From positions 16,484 through 80,483 of IMG/VR virus record IMGVR_UViG_3300046673_000114: DNA of 64,000 bases. One strand, given 5' to 3'. The position numbers and the translations under genes are program-made. This document shows positions 43,576 through 51,175 of the stretch, piece after piece (the stretch's first letter is position 1; every line of letters starts with the position of its first letter). This stretch comes from a virus. The notes beneath the pieces were generated by a model that was not told the origin of the DNA, did no database searches, and was given only the letters and a program-made list of their open reading frames with translations.

Positions 43576-43819
43576 ACTAATAATTAGCATAAGTGATGAA
43601 AACATAGCGTGCTGGGAAGAATATAAACTAGATTTAGCTTATGAAGCGCGAAGATGGGCCGAAAAAAGAGAAGTTAAGCTCGGTAAAATAATAATAACCG
43701 ACGATGAAGCTATCTCGGGACTTTTCGACTGCGTAGAAGAGGAAGGAATTTTCTGTTGGGACCTTCTATGGAAAATCGTAGAACGAAATGCTTTAGAAGG
43801 CGAATTAGAGCCACAATAA
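43568..43819 (+). CDS. Acidic hypothetical protein behind leader repeat 2 (83 aa)
   Basis: ATG 43568. Trp-containing acidic helices (ENIACWEEYKLDL), IFCWDLLWKIVE. Overlaps the previous gene by 8 bp. Confidence 0.5.
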   Translation: MTKLIISISDENIACWEEYKLDLAYEARRWAEKREVKLGKIIITDDEAISGLFDCVEEEGIFCWDLLWKIVERNALEGELEPQ

Positions 43820-43842
43820 CGAAAAATCCGCGCGGGAATAAC

Positions 43843-44067
43843 ATGCCGAATTGTAAAGATTGTGAAAATAACGTATTACCTAACTATTGGCCTCCGTGTG
43901 CGTTTAGCGCGCCTAAGAACATAAAGATGCACGATAAAGAGTGTTCAAAATTTACTCCTATGAAGTTTCCGCATACCTTTTGGCGCGGAATGTCTCATGG
44001 CGGCTGTTACATCATAAACGAAAAAAGAGAGGTCATAAACGACATTAAATTCGGCCCGTATGACTAA
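43843..44067 (+). CDS. Zinc-binding protein behind leader repeat 3 (74 aa)
   Basis: ATG 43843; the in-frame ATG at 43756 would overlap the gene before by 64 bp. CKDCENNV...CAFSAPK...ECSKF, then a His/Gly-rich segment. Confidence 0.5.
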   Translation: MPNCKDCENNVLPNYWPPCAFSAPKNIKMHDKECSKFTPMKFPHTFWRGMSHGGCYIINEKREVINDIKFGPYD

Positions 44068-44087
44068 AAATCCGCGTGTGAGAAGAA

Positions 44088-44333
44088 ATGACTAACGAAT
44101 CGTTTGATATAATAACAGAAATTAAATACGCCGACCGTATAACAGGGGATATCGTCGAATATGCTAAAGGCATGGACTCTACAGGAAAAATACATTATTT
44201 CTTATTAGAACCGATGGGTACTAAAACTCGCTGGACTGAATTAAACGAATATGCCTATGAGAAAAATAAATTCGATATGAAAGATTTATTTATGATTGTT
44301 CCGAACGAAATAAACCACGTAAAGACTCTCTAG
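44088..44333 (+). CDS. Hypothetical protein behind leader repeat 4 (81 aa)
   Basis: MTNESFDIITEIKY opening similar to the next gene's MTNDTQFIIKTF. Strand-rich. Unknown. Confidence 0.5.
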   Translation: MTNESFDIITEIKYADRITGDIVEYAKGMDSTGKIHYFLLEPMGTKTRWTELNEYAYEKNKFDMKDLFMIVPNEINHVKTL

Positions 44334-44359
44334 ACTAAAAAATCCGCGTGTGAGATGAA

Positions 44360-44542
44360 ATGACTAACGACACACAATTTATTATAAAAACATTCCATAA
44401 CGATAGTGTGTATATTAACGACGCTATAGACTTAGAAATATCCGACGTAGGCGAATACGACCTTTTAGCCTTAATGAGATTAATCATAATAGAACTAGAG
44501 ACTCGGCATCTAATCCCGCAAGATATGGCGTATGAATACTAA
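44360..44542 (+). CDS. Hypothetical protein behind leader repeat 5 (60 aa)
   Basis: Acidic; C-terminal helix LLALMRLIIIELETRH. Starts MTND like several genes with ATGAC starts. Confidence 0.5.
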   Translation: MTNDTQFIIKTFHNDSVYINDAIDLEISDVGEYDLLALMRLIIIELETRHLIPQDMAYEY

Positions 44543-44565
44543 AAAATCCGCGAGTGAGCTAAACG

Positions 44566-44913
44566 ATGATTAAAAAGTCTAAACGAACCGAAACTAAAGA
44601 AGTCGAGGACGTTACCTACATCTGCGACCGCTGTGGTAAGGCGGCAAAACGAGGCAATTATACTCCCGCACTTCGAGAATGTTGCATATGTGGTCGGTGG
44701 ATTTGTCGTTCCTGCGCTATCGGTTTTGACTCACTTGAATACGAGGGGTATGCTTATGACCGCCCGTATTATCGTGCCTGTCGTGAATGTTTAGATGCTG
44801 GCGATTATAGGCAACGAATAAAAGAAGCACAAGAAAACGCAGATATGATAAAGGCCGCTGTTTTAAAAGAATGGAGAATGGCGTCTAAAGTGAAAAATTT
44901 CGCGAGAGAGTAG
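44566..44913 (+). CDS. Zinc-finger protein behind leader repeat 6 (115 aa)
   Basis: CDRCGK...CCICGRWICRSCAIGF...CREC is an FYVE/RING-like row of at least four CxxC pairs. Helical C-terminus. Confidence 0.55.
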   Translation: MIKKSKRTETKEVEDVTYICDRCGKAAKRGNYTPALRECCICGRWICRSCAIGFDSLEYEGYAYDRPYYRACRECLDAGDYRQRIKEAQENADMIKAAVLKEWRMASKVKNFARE

Positions 44914-44917
44914 AATA

Positions 44918-45121
44918 ATGAGCCTAAGAGAAGTACCATGTATCACCTGTAACTATAACATGGAATATTACACTCGTAGTAACGGAAGACTAGAACACTG
45001 TGGAGCGAAATGTCTTCGATTAAGAAAAAGGAGAGCCGTGTATCTAAAAAACAATGGTTGGGTTTGTTGGCATCGTAAATGTGGCCCGAATCAACTAGAA
45101 ATCGATAAAAGAAGGCTATAG
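44918..45121 (+). CDS. Small Cys protein behind leader repeat 7 (67 aa)
   Basis: CITCNYNMEYYT...HCGAKCLRLRKRR...CWHRKCG, basic. Likely zinc and nucleic-acid-binding. Confidence 0.5.
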   Translation: MSLREVPCITCNYNMEYYTRSNGRLEHCGAKCLRLRKRRAVYLKNNGWVCWHRKCGPNQLEIDKRRL

Positions 45122-45160
45122 CGCCTCTAGACCCTAAAAAATTCGCGCGTGAGTAGAATA

Positions 45161-45304
45161 ATGAGTAAATGGAGAAACAGATTAAAGAACGAATACGGTA
45201 AGAGTATATTATTATGTTGCTATGATAGGATTCTCTCTAATGAAGAATTAGCTAAACACTACATTAAAGTTAGAAATGCTGTTAACGTATATTGGCTATC
45301 ATAA
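45161..45304 (+). CDS. Small protein behind leader repeat 8 (47 aa)
   Basis: MSKWRNRLKNEYGKS, then helix NEELAKHYIKVRNAV. Last gene before the large noncoding region. Confidence 0.5.
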   Translation: MSKWRNRLKNEYGKSILLCCYDRILSNEELAKHYIKVRNAVNVYWLS

Positions 45305-46068
45305 GCATATATAAAGAAAATCTATATTTTTATTACTAATCATACTACTATTTTTGTATATACGAAAATTATCTCTCTTTTTATTCACATTTGTTATTTA
45401 AAACGATAAAATAACTATATTTTCTTGATGAATGAGAAAAGCTTGCTAAGGCTATCATTTTAACGAAAGAAAGCTTCTGCTGTCTGCGTTATATAGAGAG
45501 CAACGCGAAGTAACAGAAGAAAAACATAGCTCAGGCGCCTCCAGCGACCTACTAAACTGAAAAAACATAGCTCGACCCTCTCGGCATACATCTTCACACA
45601 CGAAAGGTATTAGGGTGGCGTATCATCCCTATAACGGCCTTCTTTGCACTTCGAAAAAAGAAAGGATAAGGTAGTTGCTAGGTGACGCTACATATCGATA
45701 GGTAGGGGTCGAAAAAAGAAAAGAAAGAATAACATCCGGCGAAGTTTAGGTTTAGGGGCTGTGAAGCGCTTCGATACCTCTTTTTCTAGATGAGCACCTA
45801 AGGTTAATAATGAATAACGCCTACACTTCTTTCTTTTTTCTAACGAAGCAATATGTCTCGGGTAAGTTCTTTAACGAAGCCCGTAGCGGCCATTTCTGAA
45901 AATGTTGATAAAGAGAAATAACGGTGACTGCCACACCTTCCGTTAGCGCTTTATTCCCGCGATGTAGGAACAATGCTCATCGGTGCGTGTGGTCGAGGCC
46001 GTTAAGATACAAAAGAAGGGTAAGGTATCTTCATCACCACGACTCGCGCGATGAACGTGCGGGTAGGT

Positions 46069-46101
46069 AACGGACAACAGAACGGACAACCAACGGACAA
46101 C
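46069..46101 (+). repeat. Three short direct repeats AACGGACAAC
   Basis: Units start at 46069, 46081 and 46092 with nearly one helical turn spacing, suggesting an iteron-like protein binding site. Confidence 0.6.
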
Positions 46102-46106
46102 TAATC

Positions 46107-46436
46107 GGCCACTCTCAACCCGACCACCCGGCTACAACCGATGACTCATTGGGTGGTGTGGCATTGGTGGAGTGTGGGCCTAGAGGCAAGAAGGCCACTA
46201 GGGGTAGTATGTCACCCACTACACCATTAGACATAGCCACACTCTCCTTCTCTTCATCACGAGACGAGGGTGAGTCGGGTGGGTGAGGGCGAGTCGCGGG
46301 TAGAAGGCCACTCAGCGACTTGGCCACTATGCCATCCGAGAAGGTAGGTGTAGTCTATAGATAGGCGGGTGGTGTAGAGTAGACTGATGGGTGTGATAAG
46401 GTGGTGGGCTAAAGGCCACACGGCCACGTGGGCCAC
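46107..46436 (+). repeat. Seven GGCCAC motifs
   Basis: At 46107, 46193, 46306, 46322, 46414, 46422 and 46431, all in the same orientation, four preceded by AA or AAA. Far above chance for a 6-mer in 330 bp. Confidence 0.6.
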
Positions 46437-46893
46437 ATAGCAACAGAGATGAGGCTAGTCTTTGTTAGTTCGTGCATCGAAGAGACGACGAGCGATGGGC
46501 TAGGGAAAGAAATACTAGCAAGGCAACTATAGTATCATCCCTTTATTAATTCTTTAACCCAACCGAGCCACCGGCCTAGGTAGGGGGGTAGGTATACACG
46601 GAGAGTAGTTACGGGTGACATATCTTGGGCTATAGGCCGACCGACGGATAAAAGGCCGGCGTTATGGCGACCAATTAAAAGAAATCTGCTGGAAAAAATG
46701 AGTCTCGCCACCAATCAGGGCGTGCAAACAGGCAATACGCCCTTCGGGAACGGCGTCAATTTTTCGGAATTCTCTAGAATCTTCGTAGTAAATTCGAAAG
46801 TAGCAAAACGGCGATTCGGTTTCCTAGGCGGTGATAATTTTTCCGAAAATCGAGTCGAGTAAGGAATCGTGCCTTTATATACCCCTACTCGTG

Positions 46894-46907
46894 TTAACAT
46901 ATGTTAA
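46894..46907. promoter_or_regulatory. Palindrome TTAACATATGTTAA
   Basis: Copy of the palindrome family, 11 bp upstream of the TATA box of the terminase nuclease operon: a plausible operator. Confidence 0.55.
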
Positions 46908-46917
46908 TTTCCTTTAC

Positions 46918-46931
46918 GAAATATATATAAC
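46918..46931 (+). promoter_or_regulatory. TATA box of the 46.95-kb operon
   Basis: GAAATATATATAAC about 25-30 bp before ATG 46955 and no ribosome site, as for leaderless archaeal genes. Confidence 0.5.
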
Positions 46932-46954
46932 ATATTCCGCACTATAGAAATTAT

Positions 46955-47170
46955 ATGTGGACGTGCAGTTGCGGTAGAAACTTTATCGCTCGACCTGACG
47001 CTACGGGTGAACTACGAACAAAGTGCAGTACGTGTCTAAGTGAAGAGCACCGTAAACTTCCCGAAGTTATGGAACAAACGCGCGCGCGAGAAAGAAGATG
47101 GTATGCTAAACATATAGACTACCGGCGAGAGTATCAGCGAAATTATCGCGCGCGTCGTAGGGGTGCGTAA
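46955..47170 (+). CDS. Basic zinc-knuckle protein (71 aa)
   Basis: CSCGRNF...KCSTCLSE then a strongly basic helix (YRREYQRNYRARRR). The N-terminal half resembles the HNH genes' knuckle region; no nuclease follows. Confidence 0.5.
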   Translation: MWTCSCGRNFIARPDATGELRTKCSTCLSEEHRKLPEVMEQTRARERRWYAKHIDYRREYQRNYRARRRGA

Positions 47171-47172
47171 CG

Positions 47173-47325
47173 GTGGCCCACTGTGCGGGTTGCGGTAAGA
47201 CGTTTATCGCGAAGAAAAAGAAATTGGCTCGAGCTAATAAACGAATATTCGAAGCGCATACGCTATGTTCGCTATGTAAGCATAAAGAATATAATAAGGC
47301 GTGGAGAGATAAAGTTGTTATCTAA
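47173..47325 (+). CDS. Zinc-finger small protein (50 aa)
   Basis: GTG start. CAGCGKTFIAKKKK...LCSLCKHKEYNKAWRD is similar to the preceding protein's knuckle. Basic, probably nucleic-acid-binding. Confidence 0.5.
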   Translation: MAHCAGCGKTFIAKKKKLARANKRIFEAHTLCSLCKHKEYNKAWRDKVVI

Positions 47326-47332
47326 GGTAGTG

Positions 47333-47443
47333 ATGGAAATTGGAATATATTTCATAAGCGGTATTCTAGCGATAGGACTTATAATTACTGAAACTCTTTT
47401 ATTTATAGAACTAAAGCTTAAGAACCAAAAGAATGCCACGTAG
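47333..47443 (+). CDS. Single-helix membrane protein (36 aa)
   Basis: ATG 47333 after AAGGTAGTG. One hydrophobic helix (IYFISGILAIGLIITETLL). Overlaps the terminase nuclease start by 11 bp. Confidence 0.45.
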   Translation: MEIGIYFISGILAIGLIITETLLFIELKLKNQKNAT

Positions 47444-48188
47444 AGCGCCAATTTGGGGTCTTGAACATCTTTCAGATGATGAATACAAGACATCTTTAGA
47501 GGGTCGATATAAGGATAGAGAACTCCCGACAGAAGCCACACTAAAAGCGCGTAAGGAAAGCCAAGAGAAACGCGAAAAAATAGTTATAGTTGGCATAGAC
47601 CTCGGAAAGGAGGTTGATGCAACTGTTTTAGCCATCGTCGAACCAACCGAGAACTACGAAAATCCTATTTATCTAGTGCACAATGTTATCCCCGTCCGCT
47701 TAGGGACAAGTTACGCAACGATAATAAGTAGTGTTGCGGCACTCGACGAACAGCTTCGTCTCCGTAAGAACGCAATTGATGTTAAGTACGTAGTAGACGC
47801 CGGGGGTGCGGGGGGCGTCGTCGATAGTCTCGAAGAAGCGCTGCCTAAAGCGGATATTTATAAGGTGCATATAACCTCGGGGTACGAATCCACTATCCAT
47901 GATGATTTTAAAATCGGGCTCCCTAAACGCGAGTGGGTCACCACCCTTAAAAAAGTATTAGAAGCGAAAAGAGTTAGGTTTCATTATATCGACGACGACG
48001 GTAGAAGAGATTCGGGGATGAGACTCTTAGAAAACGAAATTAACAATTTTCAGATGAAGATTTCTCAAACGGGATACGATAAATACGAAGCAAGTAGCGG
48101 ACATCACGACGACGCGGTTCAAGCATTAGGGTTAGCCATCTGGTTCGGCGAGCGTGAAGCGGGGCGTGGGCCGTTACGAATATGGTAG
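47433..48188 (+). CDS. terL: Terminase large subunit, nuclease half
   Basis: 251 aa. RNase H-fold nuclease of TerL: first Asp in VGIDLGKEVDATVLA, middle VDAGGAGGVVDSLEEA, last Asp pair in HHDDAVQALGLAIW. Cuts concatemeric DNA during packaging. The ATPase half is 7.8 kb upstream at 38773; a 65-residue linker (MPRRAP...) precedes the fold and might dock the two halves. Confidence 0.85.
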   Translation: MPRRAPIWGLEHLSDDEYKTSLEGRYKDRELPTEATLKARKESQEKREKIVIVGIDLGKEVDATVLAIVEPTENYENPIYLVHNVIPVRLGTSYATIISSVAALDEQLRLRKNAIDVKYVVDAGGAGGVVDSLEEALPKADIYKVHITSGYESTIHDDFKIGLPKREWVTTLKKVLEAKRVRFHYIDDDGRRDSGMRLLENEINNFQMKISQTGYDKYEASSGHHDDAVQALGLAIWFGEREAGRGPLRIW

Positions 48189-48376
48189 TAGAAAGATGTA
48201 GAGTAGCACTTGCTAATCTTATCGATTCACAAAACACGCGATTAGCAAAACTACCGCGCGCACGAAAAGATAGAGCGCCATTTCGAAAGCGGCGGTACGC
48301 GGGGTGGATTCTCACAGGTCCCGACGTAAAAACTAAAGTCTTTATTAGACAGTATCTAAACGGCGAAGTTAGGTAA
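48182..48376 (+). CDS. Basic hypothetical protein (64 aa)
   Basis: Overlaps the nuclease by 7 bp. Arg/Lys-rich (RARKDRAPFRKRRY). Unknown. Confidence 0.5.
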   Translation: MVVERCRVALANLIDSQNTRLAKLPRARKDRAPFRKRRYAGWILTGPDVKTKVFIRQYLNGEVR

Positions 48377-48388
48377 CGCAGGTGTTAA

Positions 48389-48556
48389 ATGTTCGTCTGT
48401 GAGTATTGTAAATTCCCGATTAAACACACCGAATTCGGTTTCTCGACCGGCGATGGAAAAGTATGGCATAATGATTGTCTTGTTAAACAACTATTCGGCG
48501 AGGTAAAGGATGAACTACGAGAAGATGAACGTCCGGCAACTCTTAGAGAAAAGTAA
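48389..48556 (+). CDS. LIM/zinc-finger-like protein (55 aa)
   Basis: CEYCKFPIKHTEFG...VWHNDCLVK is a half-LIM-like finger. Overlaps the next start by 47 bp in another frame. Confidence 0.5.
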   Translation: MFVCEYCKFPIKHTEFGFSTGDGKVWHNDCLVKQLFGEVKDELREDERPATLREK

Positions 48557-48704
48557 AGAACTCGACCACGAACTACAAAATATTAATCAGGTTCTTTCTA
48601 AAAAATTAGAGCAGTTTTATAAACTCACTGAAGACGAGAATTTTGATTCTCCTTACTATTGGCAGATATATGACGCAACATTCGGCACGGCGAGTAAAGT
48701 ATAA
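48510..48704 (+). CDS. Coiled-coil small protein (64 aa)
   Basis: ATG 48510 or 48525. Residues 6-45 have heptads (VRQLLEKSKELDHELQNI). Unknown. Confidence 0.45.
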   Translation: MNYEKMNVRQLLEKSKELDHELQNINQVLSKKLEQFYKLTEDENFDSPYYWQIYDATFGTASKV

Positions 48705-48718
48705 AAGGAAATACAATA

Positions 48719-48850
48719 ATGAGAGAAGTGCGTTGTAAGTTAGACAACATCTTAGTTCAGTTCGCCGACGTCGCAGGCACGATACCTAAAAAGTGTGTTA
48801 CCTGCGAATTTCTGCGTTCCGAAGCGAAAGTTAGTTGGTGTACGCAATGA
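48719..48850 (+). CDS. Small Cys protein (43 aa)
   Basis: ATG after AAAGGAAAT. RCKLD, KCVTCEFL, SWCTQ: four-Cys theme. ATGA overlap with the next gene. Confidence 0.5.
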   Translation: MREVRCKLDNILVQFADVAGTIPKKCVTCEFLRSEAKVSWCTQ

Positions 48851-49245
48851 ACTGTTCGGGACTCTGTTGCGCGACATATGCAGTTATCCCGCTTCGAGCG
48901 GGAGAAGCTAATCGAATAGCAGAGTACCTAGAAATCCCAATAGACGAGTTTCGTGAGAACTACATTCAACCGTGGCGAAAAGAAGCACATTACGAAAGCG
49001 CTAGAAATGGCGATATGCTTGCTGAAAGCTTTAAGATTAGTCCTGCGTGCGCCTTCTGGACAACCGGACTATGCGGAATACACGAAGTAAAGCCACTCAC
49101 TTGTAAACTCTTCGCGCCTGCGTGCGTCGCGCACTCGTGGCTCGAGCGCGAAGAATGCGTACAGAAGCATAAAGACCGACTTAAAAGACAGGAACATTAT
49201 CTAAACGTAAACATTTTAAGGGACTATTATGGTAAAGGAAATTAA
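48847..49245 (+). CDS. YkgJ/UPF0153-type metal-binding protein
   Basis: 132 aa from ATG 48847. NCSGLCCATY, then CAFWTTGLCGIHEVKPLTCKLFAPAC matches the CxxxCC...C...C...C family, thought to bind a metal or Fe-S cluster; exact role unknown. Confidence 0.7.
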   Translation: MNCSGLCCATYAVIPLRAGEANRIAEYLEIPIDEFRENYIQPWRKEAHYESARNGDMLAESFKISPACAFWTTGLCGIHEVKPLTCKLFAPACVAHSWLEREECVQKHKDRLKRQEHYLNVNILRDYYGKGN

Positions 49246-49393
49246 AGTAGCACATAAGAAACTCGACATTAGCGAGTTACGAGCAACGCTTAAAGAACTA
49301 GCGGAAGACACGGTCTTCGAGGACTTCGACGATTTTACAATTTCTATAGTCGGTAAAGAAGTACCCCCTAAAGAAGTAAGGCTAGTATTCTAA
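49229..49393 (+). CDS. Acidic hypothetical protein (54 aa)
   Basis: Overlaps the YkgJ gene by 17 bp. Central helix LRATLKELAEDTVFEDF. Unknown. Confidence 0.45.
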   Translation: MVKEIKVAHKKLDISELRATLKELAEDTVFEDFDDFTISIVGKEVPPKEVRLVF

Positions 49394-49394
49394 G

Positions 49395-49601
49395 ATGGCC
49401 CCGCTAAGCACGGCAACAAGCGTAGCAATATCCTTACCAGCAATAGTAATTGCTTTTTGGTTAACAACAACGCACTTCGCGCAGCCCACTACGCTATTCG
49501 GCTTCATAGGCGCGGGTATCGTGGTATACCTACTGTTCTTAGTCTTCTGCTTAATTATCGGGGTGCCTATGTATCTACTATCGGAGCAAATAAACAAGTG
49601 A
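49395..49601 (+). CDS. Two-helix membrane protein (68 aa)
   Basis: Hydrophobic helices at about 5-28 and 32-60. Begins one base after the preceding stop. Confidence 0.55.
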   Translation: MAPLSTATSVAISLPAIVIAFWLTTTHFAQPTTLFGFIGAGIVVYLLFLVFCLIIGVPMYLLSEQINK

Positions 49602-49699
49602 GCACGAGACAAAACGATTTTTTCACCTACGCGGAGTTTATTATGATGTTGATTATTATATTCGGCATCTACTATGGTGCGATGGTGGTAGGTAGATGA
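49598..49699 (+). CDS. Single-helix membrane protein (33 aa)
   Basis: GTGA overlap with the gene before and ATGA with the next. Helix MMLIIIFGIYYGAMVV. The upstream part of this open frame is an internal shadow. Confidence 0.45.
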   Translation: MSTRQNDFFTYAEFIMMLIIIFGIYYGAMVVGR

Positions 49700-49962
49700 T
49701 AGAACTCCTTAAGCGAATCTGGTATAGAATAAAAGGATTTAAGGTATTCAAAAACACCGGCTATGAGATTCTAGCAATATCAGGTAACGATTGGATAAGC
49801 ATACAATATTCAAACCAACGCGGCGAGAAGCCGATAGACATCTTAACAGATAAAGACGCGCGGATAGTTATAGGCCCATTCCCGGCACGGAAGTTCGGTA
49901 AGAGTCTTTTCGTAGACGCTGGAAAAAATAACGTAGAGCGAATAAAAGTCCCGAGAGTATAG
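49696..49962 (+). CDS. Hypothetical protein (88 aa)
   Basis: Basic N-terminal helix (ELLKRIWYRIKGFK), then strands. Not recognised. Confidence 0.5.
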   Translation: MIELLKRIWYRIKGFKVFKNTGYEILAISGNDWISIQYSNQRGEKPIDILTDKDARIVIGPFPARKFGKSLFVDAGKNNVERIKVPRV

Positions 49963-50169
49963 ATGAGAATAACAATAACCTGTCCCGATTGTAACACCCA
50001 AATGGTGTTCTTTCACGGCGATATTATAAACAACCAGAGAGCAACAATAACCGCTCAGTCTGAATGTCCTATATGCGCGGCGCATTTCGTTGTAACGGTA
50101 ATCATAGAGCGAGAACGGTTAACAAGTGTTAACTTCGAAGAAGACGATGAGGACGAAGATGGAAGGTAA
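49963..50169 (+). CDS. Zinc-ribbon protein (68 aa)
   Basis: CPDCNTQMV...CPICAAHFVVTV ribbon and an acidic tail. A TTAACAAGTGTTAA palindrome lies inside its coding sequence. Confidence 0.6.
   Translation: MRITITCPDCNTQMVFFHGDIINNQRATITAQSECPICAAHFVVTVIIERERLTSVNFEEDDEDEDGR
50119..50132. promoter_or_regulatory. Palindrome TTAACAAGTGTTAA (intragenic)
   Basis: Identical in all 14 bases to the copies at 18958 and 21719, though it is in coding sequence. Confidence 0.4.
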
Positions 50170-50239
50170 GTATTGGATGTATTTCATCCTCGGGCTACTC
50201 GTGCTTTTAATAGCCGCTGGCGCGCTCGGGTGGAAATGA
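50159..50239 (+). CDS. Single-helix membrane peptide (26 aa)
   Basis: Overlaps neighbours at both ends (ATGA with the next gene). Helix YFILGLLVLLIAAGAL. Confidence 0.45.
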   Translation: MEGKYWMYFILGLLVLLIAAGALGWK

Positions 50240-50406
50240 AAGAGATTTGGCTCGAGAAGCCGACGTTCTCCGGTCGAATACCTAATACATTAATTAGAGG
50301 GTATGTATTTCCCGACCGATACTATGAACATACGTGGGTGCTTTGTGCAGACCTCACCGATGAAACGTTAGAAGAGGAATTCGATGGGATTTTGTCAAGA
50401 GGATGA
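50236..50406 (+). CDS. Hypothetical protein (56 aa)
   Basis: ATG 50236 with ATGA overlap; the upstream in-frame extension is a shadow of the preceding gene. Strand-rich, acidic end. Confidence 0.45.
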   Translation: MKEIWLEKPTFSGRIPNTLIRGYVFPDRYYEHTWVLCADLTDETLEEEFDGILSRG

Positions 50407-50512
50407 AGAAGAGAGAGACGGTAGCGACGATGCGTGTACCGTTGGTAAAGATGAAACCGGCGAAGAGATAGCCACGTGTGAAGAGTGCTGTTTATTCGAA
50501 GAGCGAGACTAA
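50384..50512 (+). CDS. Acidic Cys protein (42 aa)
   Basis: Very acidic (EDEEERDGSDD) with CEECCLF at the end. Abuts the next ATG. Confidence 0.45.
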   Translation: MGFCQEDEEERDGSDDACTVGKDETGEEIATCEECCLFEERD

Positions 50513-50770
50513 ATGCTAAAAGACTATAAACAACCAATCGTCTACGCGCAAAACGACTTAGCTATTCTTAGAAGTAAAAAAATGGTCATAGGGGTTTCTT
50601 ACGAACTCGAAATGGACGCCGAGGCGTGGGTATTCACCAAGACAAGTAAAAACATAATCGAAATTCGTAGTCGTAAAGACGATAAAAAAGAGAAAGGGAC
50701 TAAGAAAAAGAAAGTGAAATCAGTAAAGCCAGCAGAGATACTCAATGAAACAGACGCCGAAGCCGTGTGA
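50513..50770 (+). CDS. Hypothetical protein with Lys-rich tail (85 aa)
   Basis: SYELEMDAEAWVFTKT, IIEIRSRKDDKKEKGTKKKKVK. Possibly nucleic-acid-binding. Unknown. Confidence 0.5.
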   Translation: MLKDYKQPIVYAQNDLAILRSKKMVIGVSYELEMDAEAWVFTKTSKNIIEIRSRKDDKKEKGTKKKKVKSVKPAEILNETDAEAV

Positions 50771-50882
50771 GAGCTGTAGATTTTATAATGGGTTTAATAT
50801 GCCGCTAAGCGGAAAGCATTACTTTTGTTGGCTAAAGCATCGCCCTCGTAACGACGAATGTAATCATTTTTTAGAACTATGA
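50745..50882 (+). CDS. Cys-rich small protein (45 aa)
   Basis: CESCRFYNGF...YFCWLKHRPRNDECNHF: four-Cys theme shared with 36612 and 52604. ATGA overlap with the next gene. Confidence 0.5.
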   Translation: MKQTPKPCESCRFYNGFNMPLSGKHYFCWLKHRPRNDECNHFLEL

Positions 50883-51004
50883 CGATTTGCGAAACATGCA
50901 CAAATGAAAAGTGTCCGTATCCTAAAGATTATAGACTTCTTAAAAGTAGGTACGGAAGTTGTATTCACTTTCGAGAGAGGGAAACTAAATGGGAATCTGT
51001 ACCG
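50879..51004 (+). CDS. Cys-rich small protein (41 aa)
   Basis: CETCTNEKCPYPKDY...GSCIHF: same theme. Overlaps the next start by 16 bp. Confidence 0.5.
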
Positions 51005-51174
51005 TAGTATCACAACAAATGGAGATACACACGGCCTCGTATATCACGAGAGCCATAGATAACGAACCGGCTTTCATAGCTGAAGAAATAATTGCACGTG
51101 TTTCGAAGATGCACAACGACGTACTAGCTGGAAAACTTGAGGTAGACGAAATTAAATTTTCGTGGCCGTATTAA
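50989..51174 (+). CDS. Hypothetical protein (61 aa)
   Basis: ATG behind GAGAGGGAAACTAA. Helical, EEIIARVSKMHNDVL. Unknown. Confidence 0.45.
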   Translation: MGICTVVSQQMEIHTASYITRAIDNEPAFIAEEIIARVSKMHNDVLAGKLEVDEIKFSWPY

Positions 51175-51175
51175 A

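Larger units (their letters stand above)
43175..45160 (+). repeat. Array of eight gene-leader repeats, consensus AAAAATCCGCGNGNGAG
   Basis: About 25-bp units end directly at the start codons of eight consecutive genes: ATGs at 43198, 43568, 43843, 44088, 44360, 44566, 44918 and 45161. Each has an A-run, TCCGCG (or TCGCG/TTCGCG), a GAGAG/GTGAG ribosome site and A-rich spacer. The genes in between are unrelated, so the leader, not the genes, was multiplied. Confidence 0.85.
45305..46954. other. Large noncoding region with repeats
   Basis: 1.65 kb with no convincing gene on either strand. The left part (45305-45420) is AT-rich. Two GAAAAAAGAAA runs lie near 45653 and 45711. Three AACGGACAAC units occur at 46069, 46081 and 46092. 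GGCCAC appears seven times between 46107 and 46436 in GT-skewed sequence. The right end has a palindrome and TATA box. A packaging site, second origin or long RNA are possible uses; none is shown. Confidence 0.6.

Noticed and set aside
46115-46327. 70-codon minus-strand frame in the noncoding block
   Set aside because: No ribosome site or recognisable motif, and repeats explain the open frame.
47183-47332. N-terminal extension of the membrane peptide at 47333
   Set aside because: This part overlaps the zinc-finger gene 47173-47325 in another frame; the ATG at 47333 has its own ribosome site.
39651-47433. Intron or intein joining the terminase halves
   Set aside because: The interval holds many independent genes and promoters, and neither half ends with intein splice residues.
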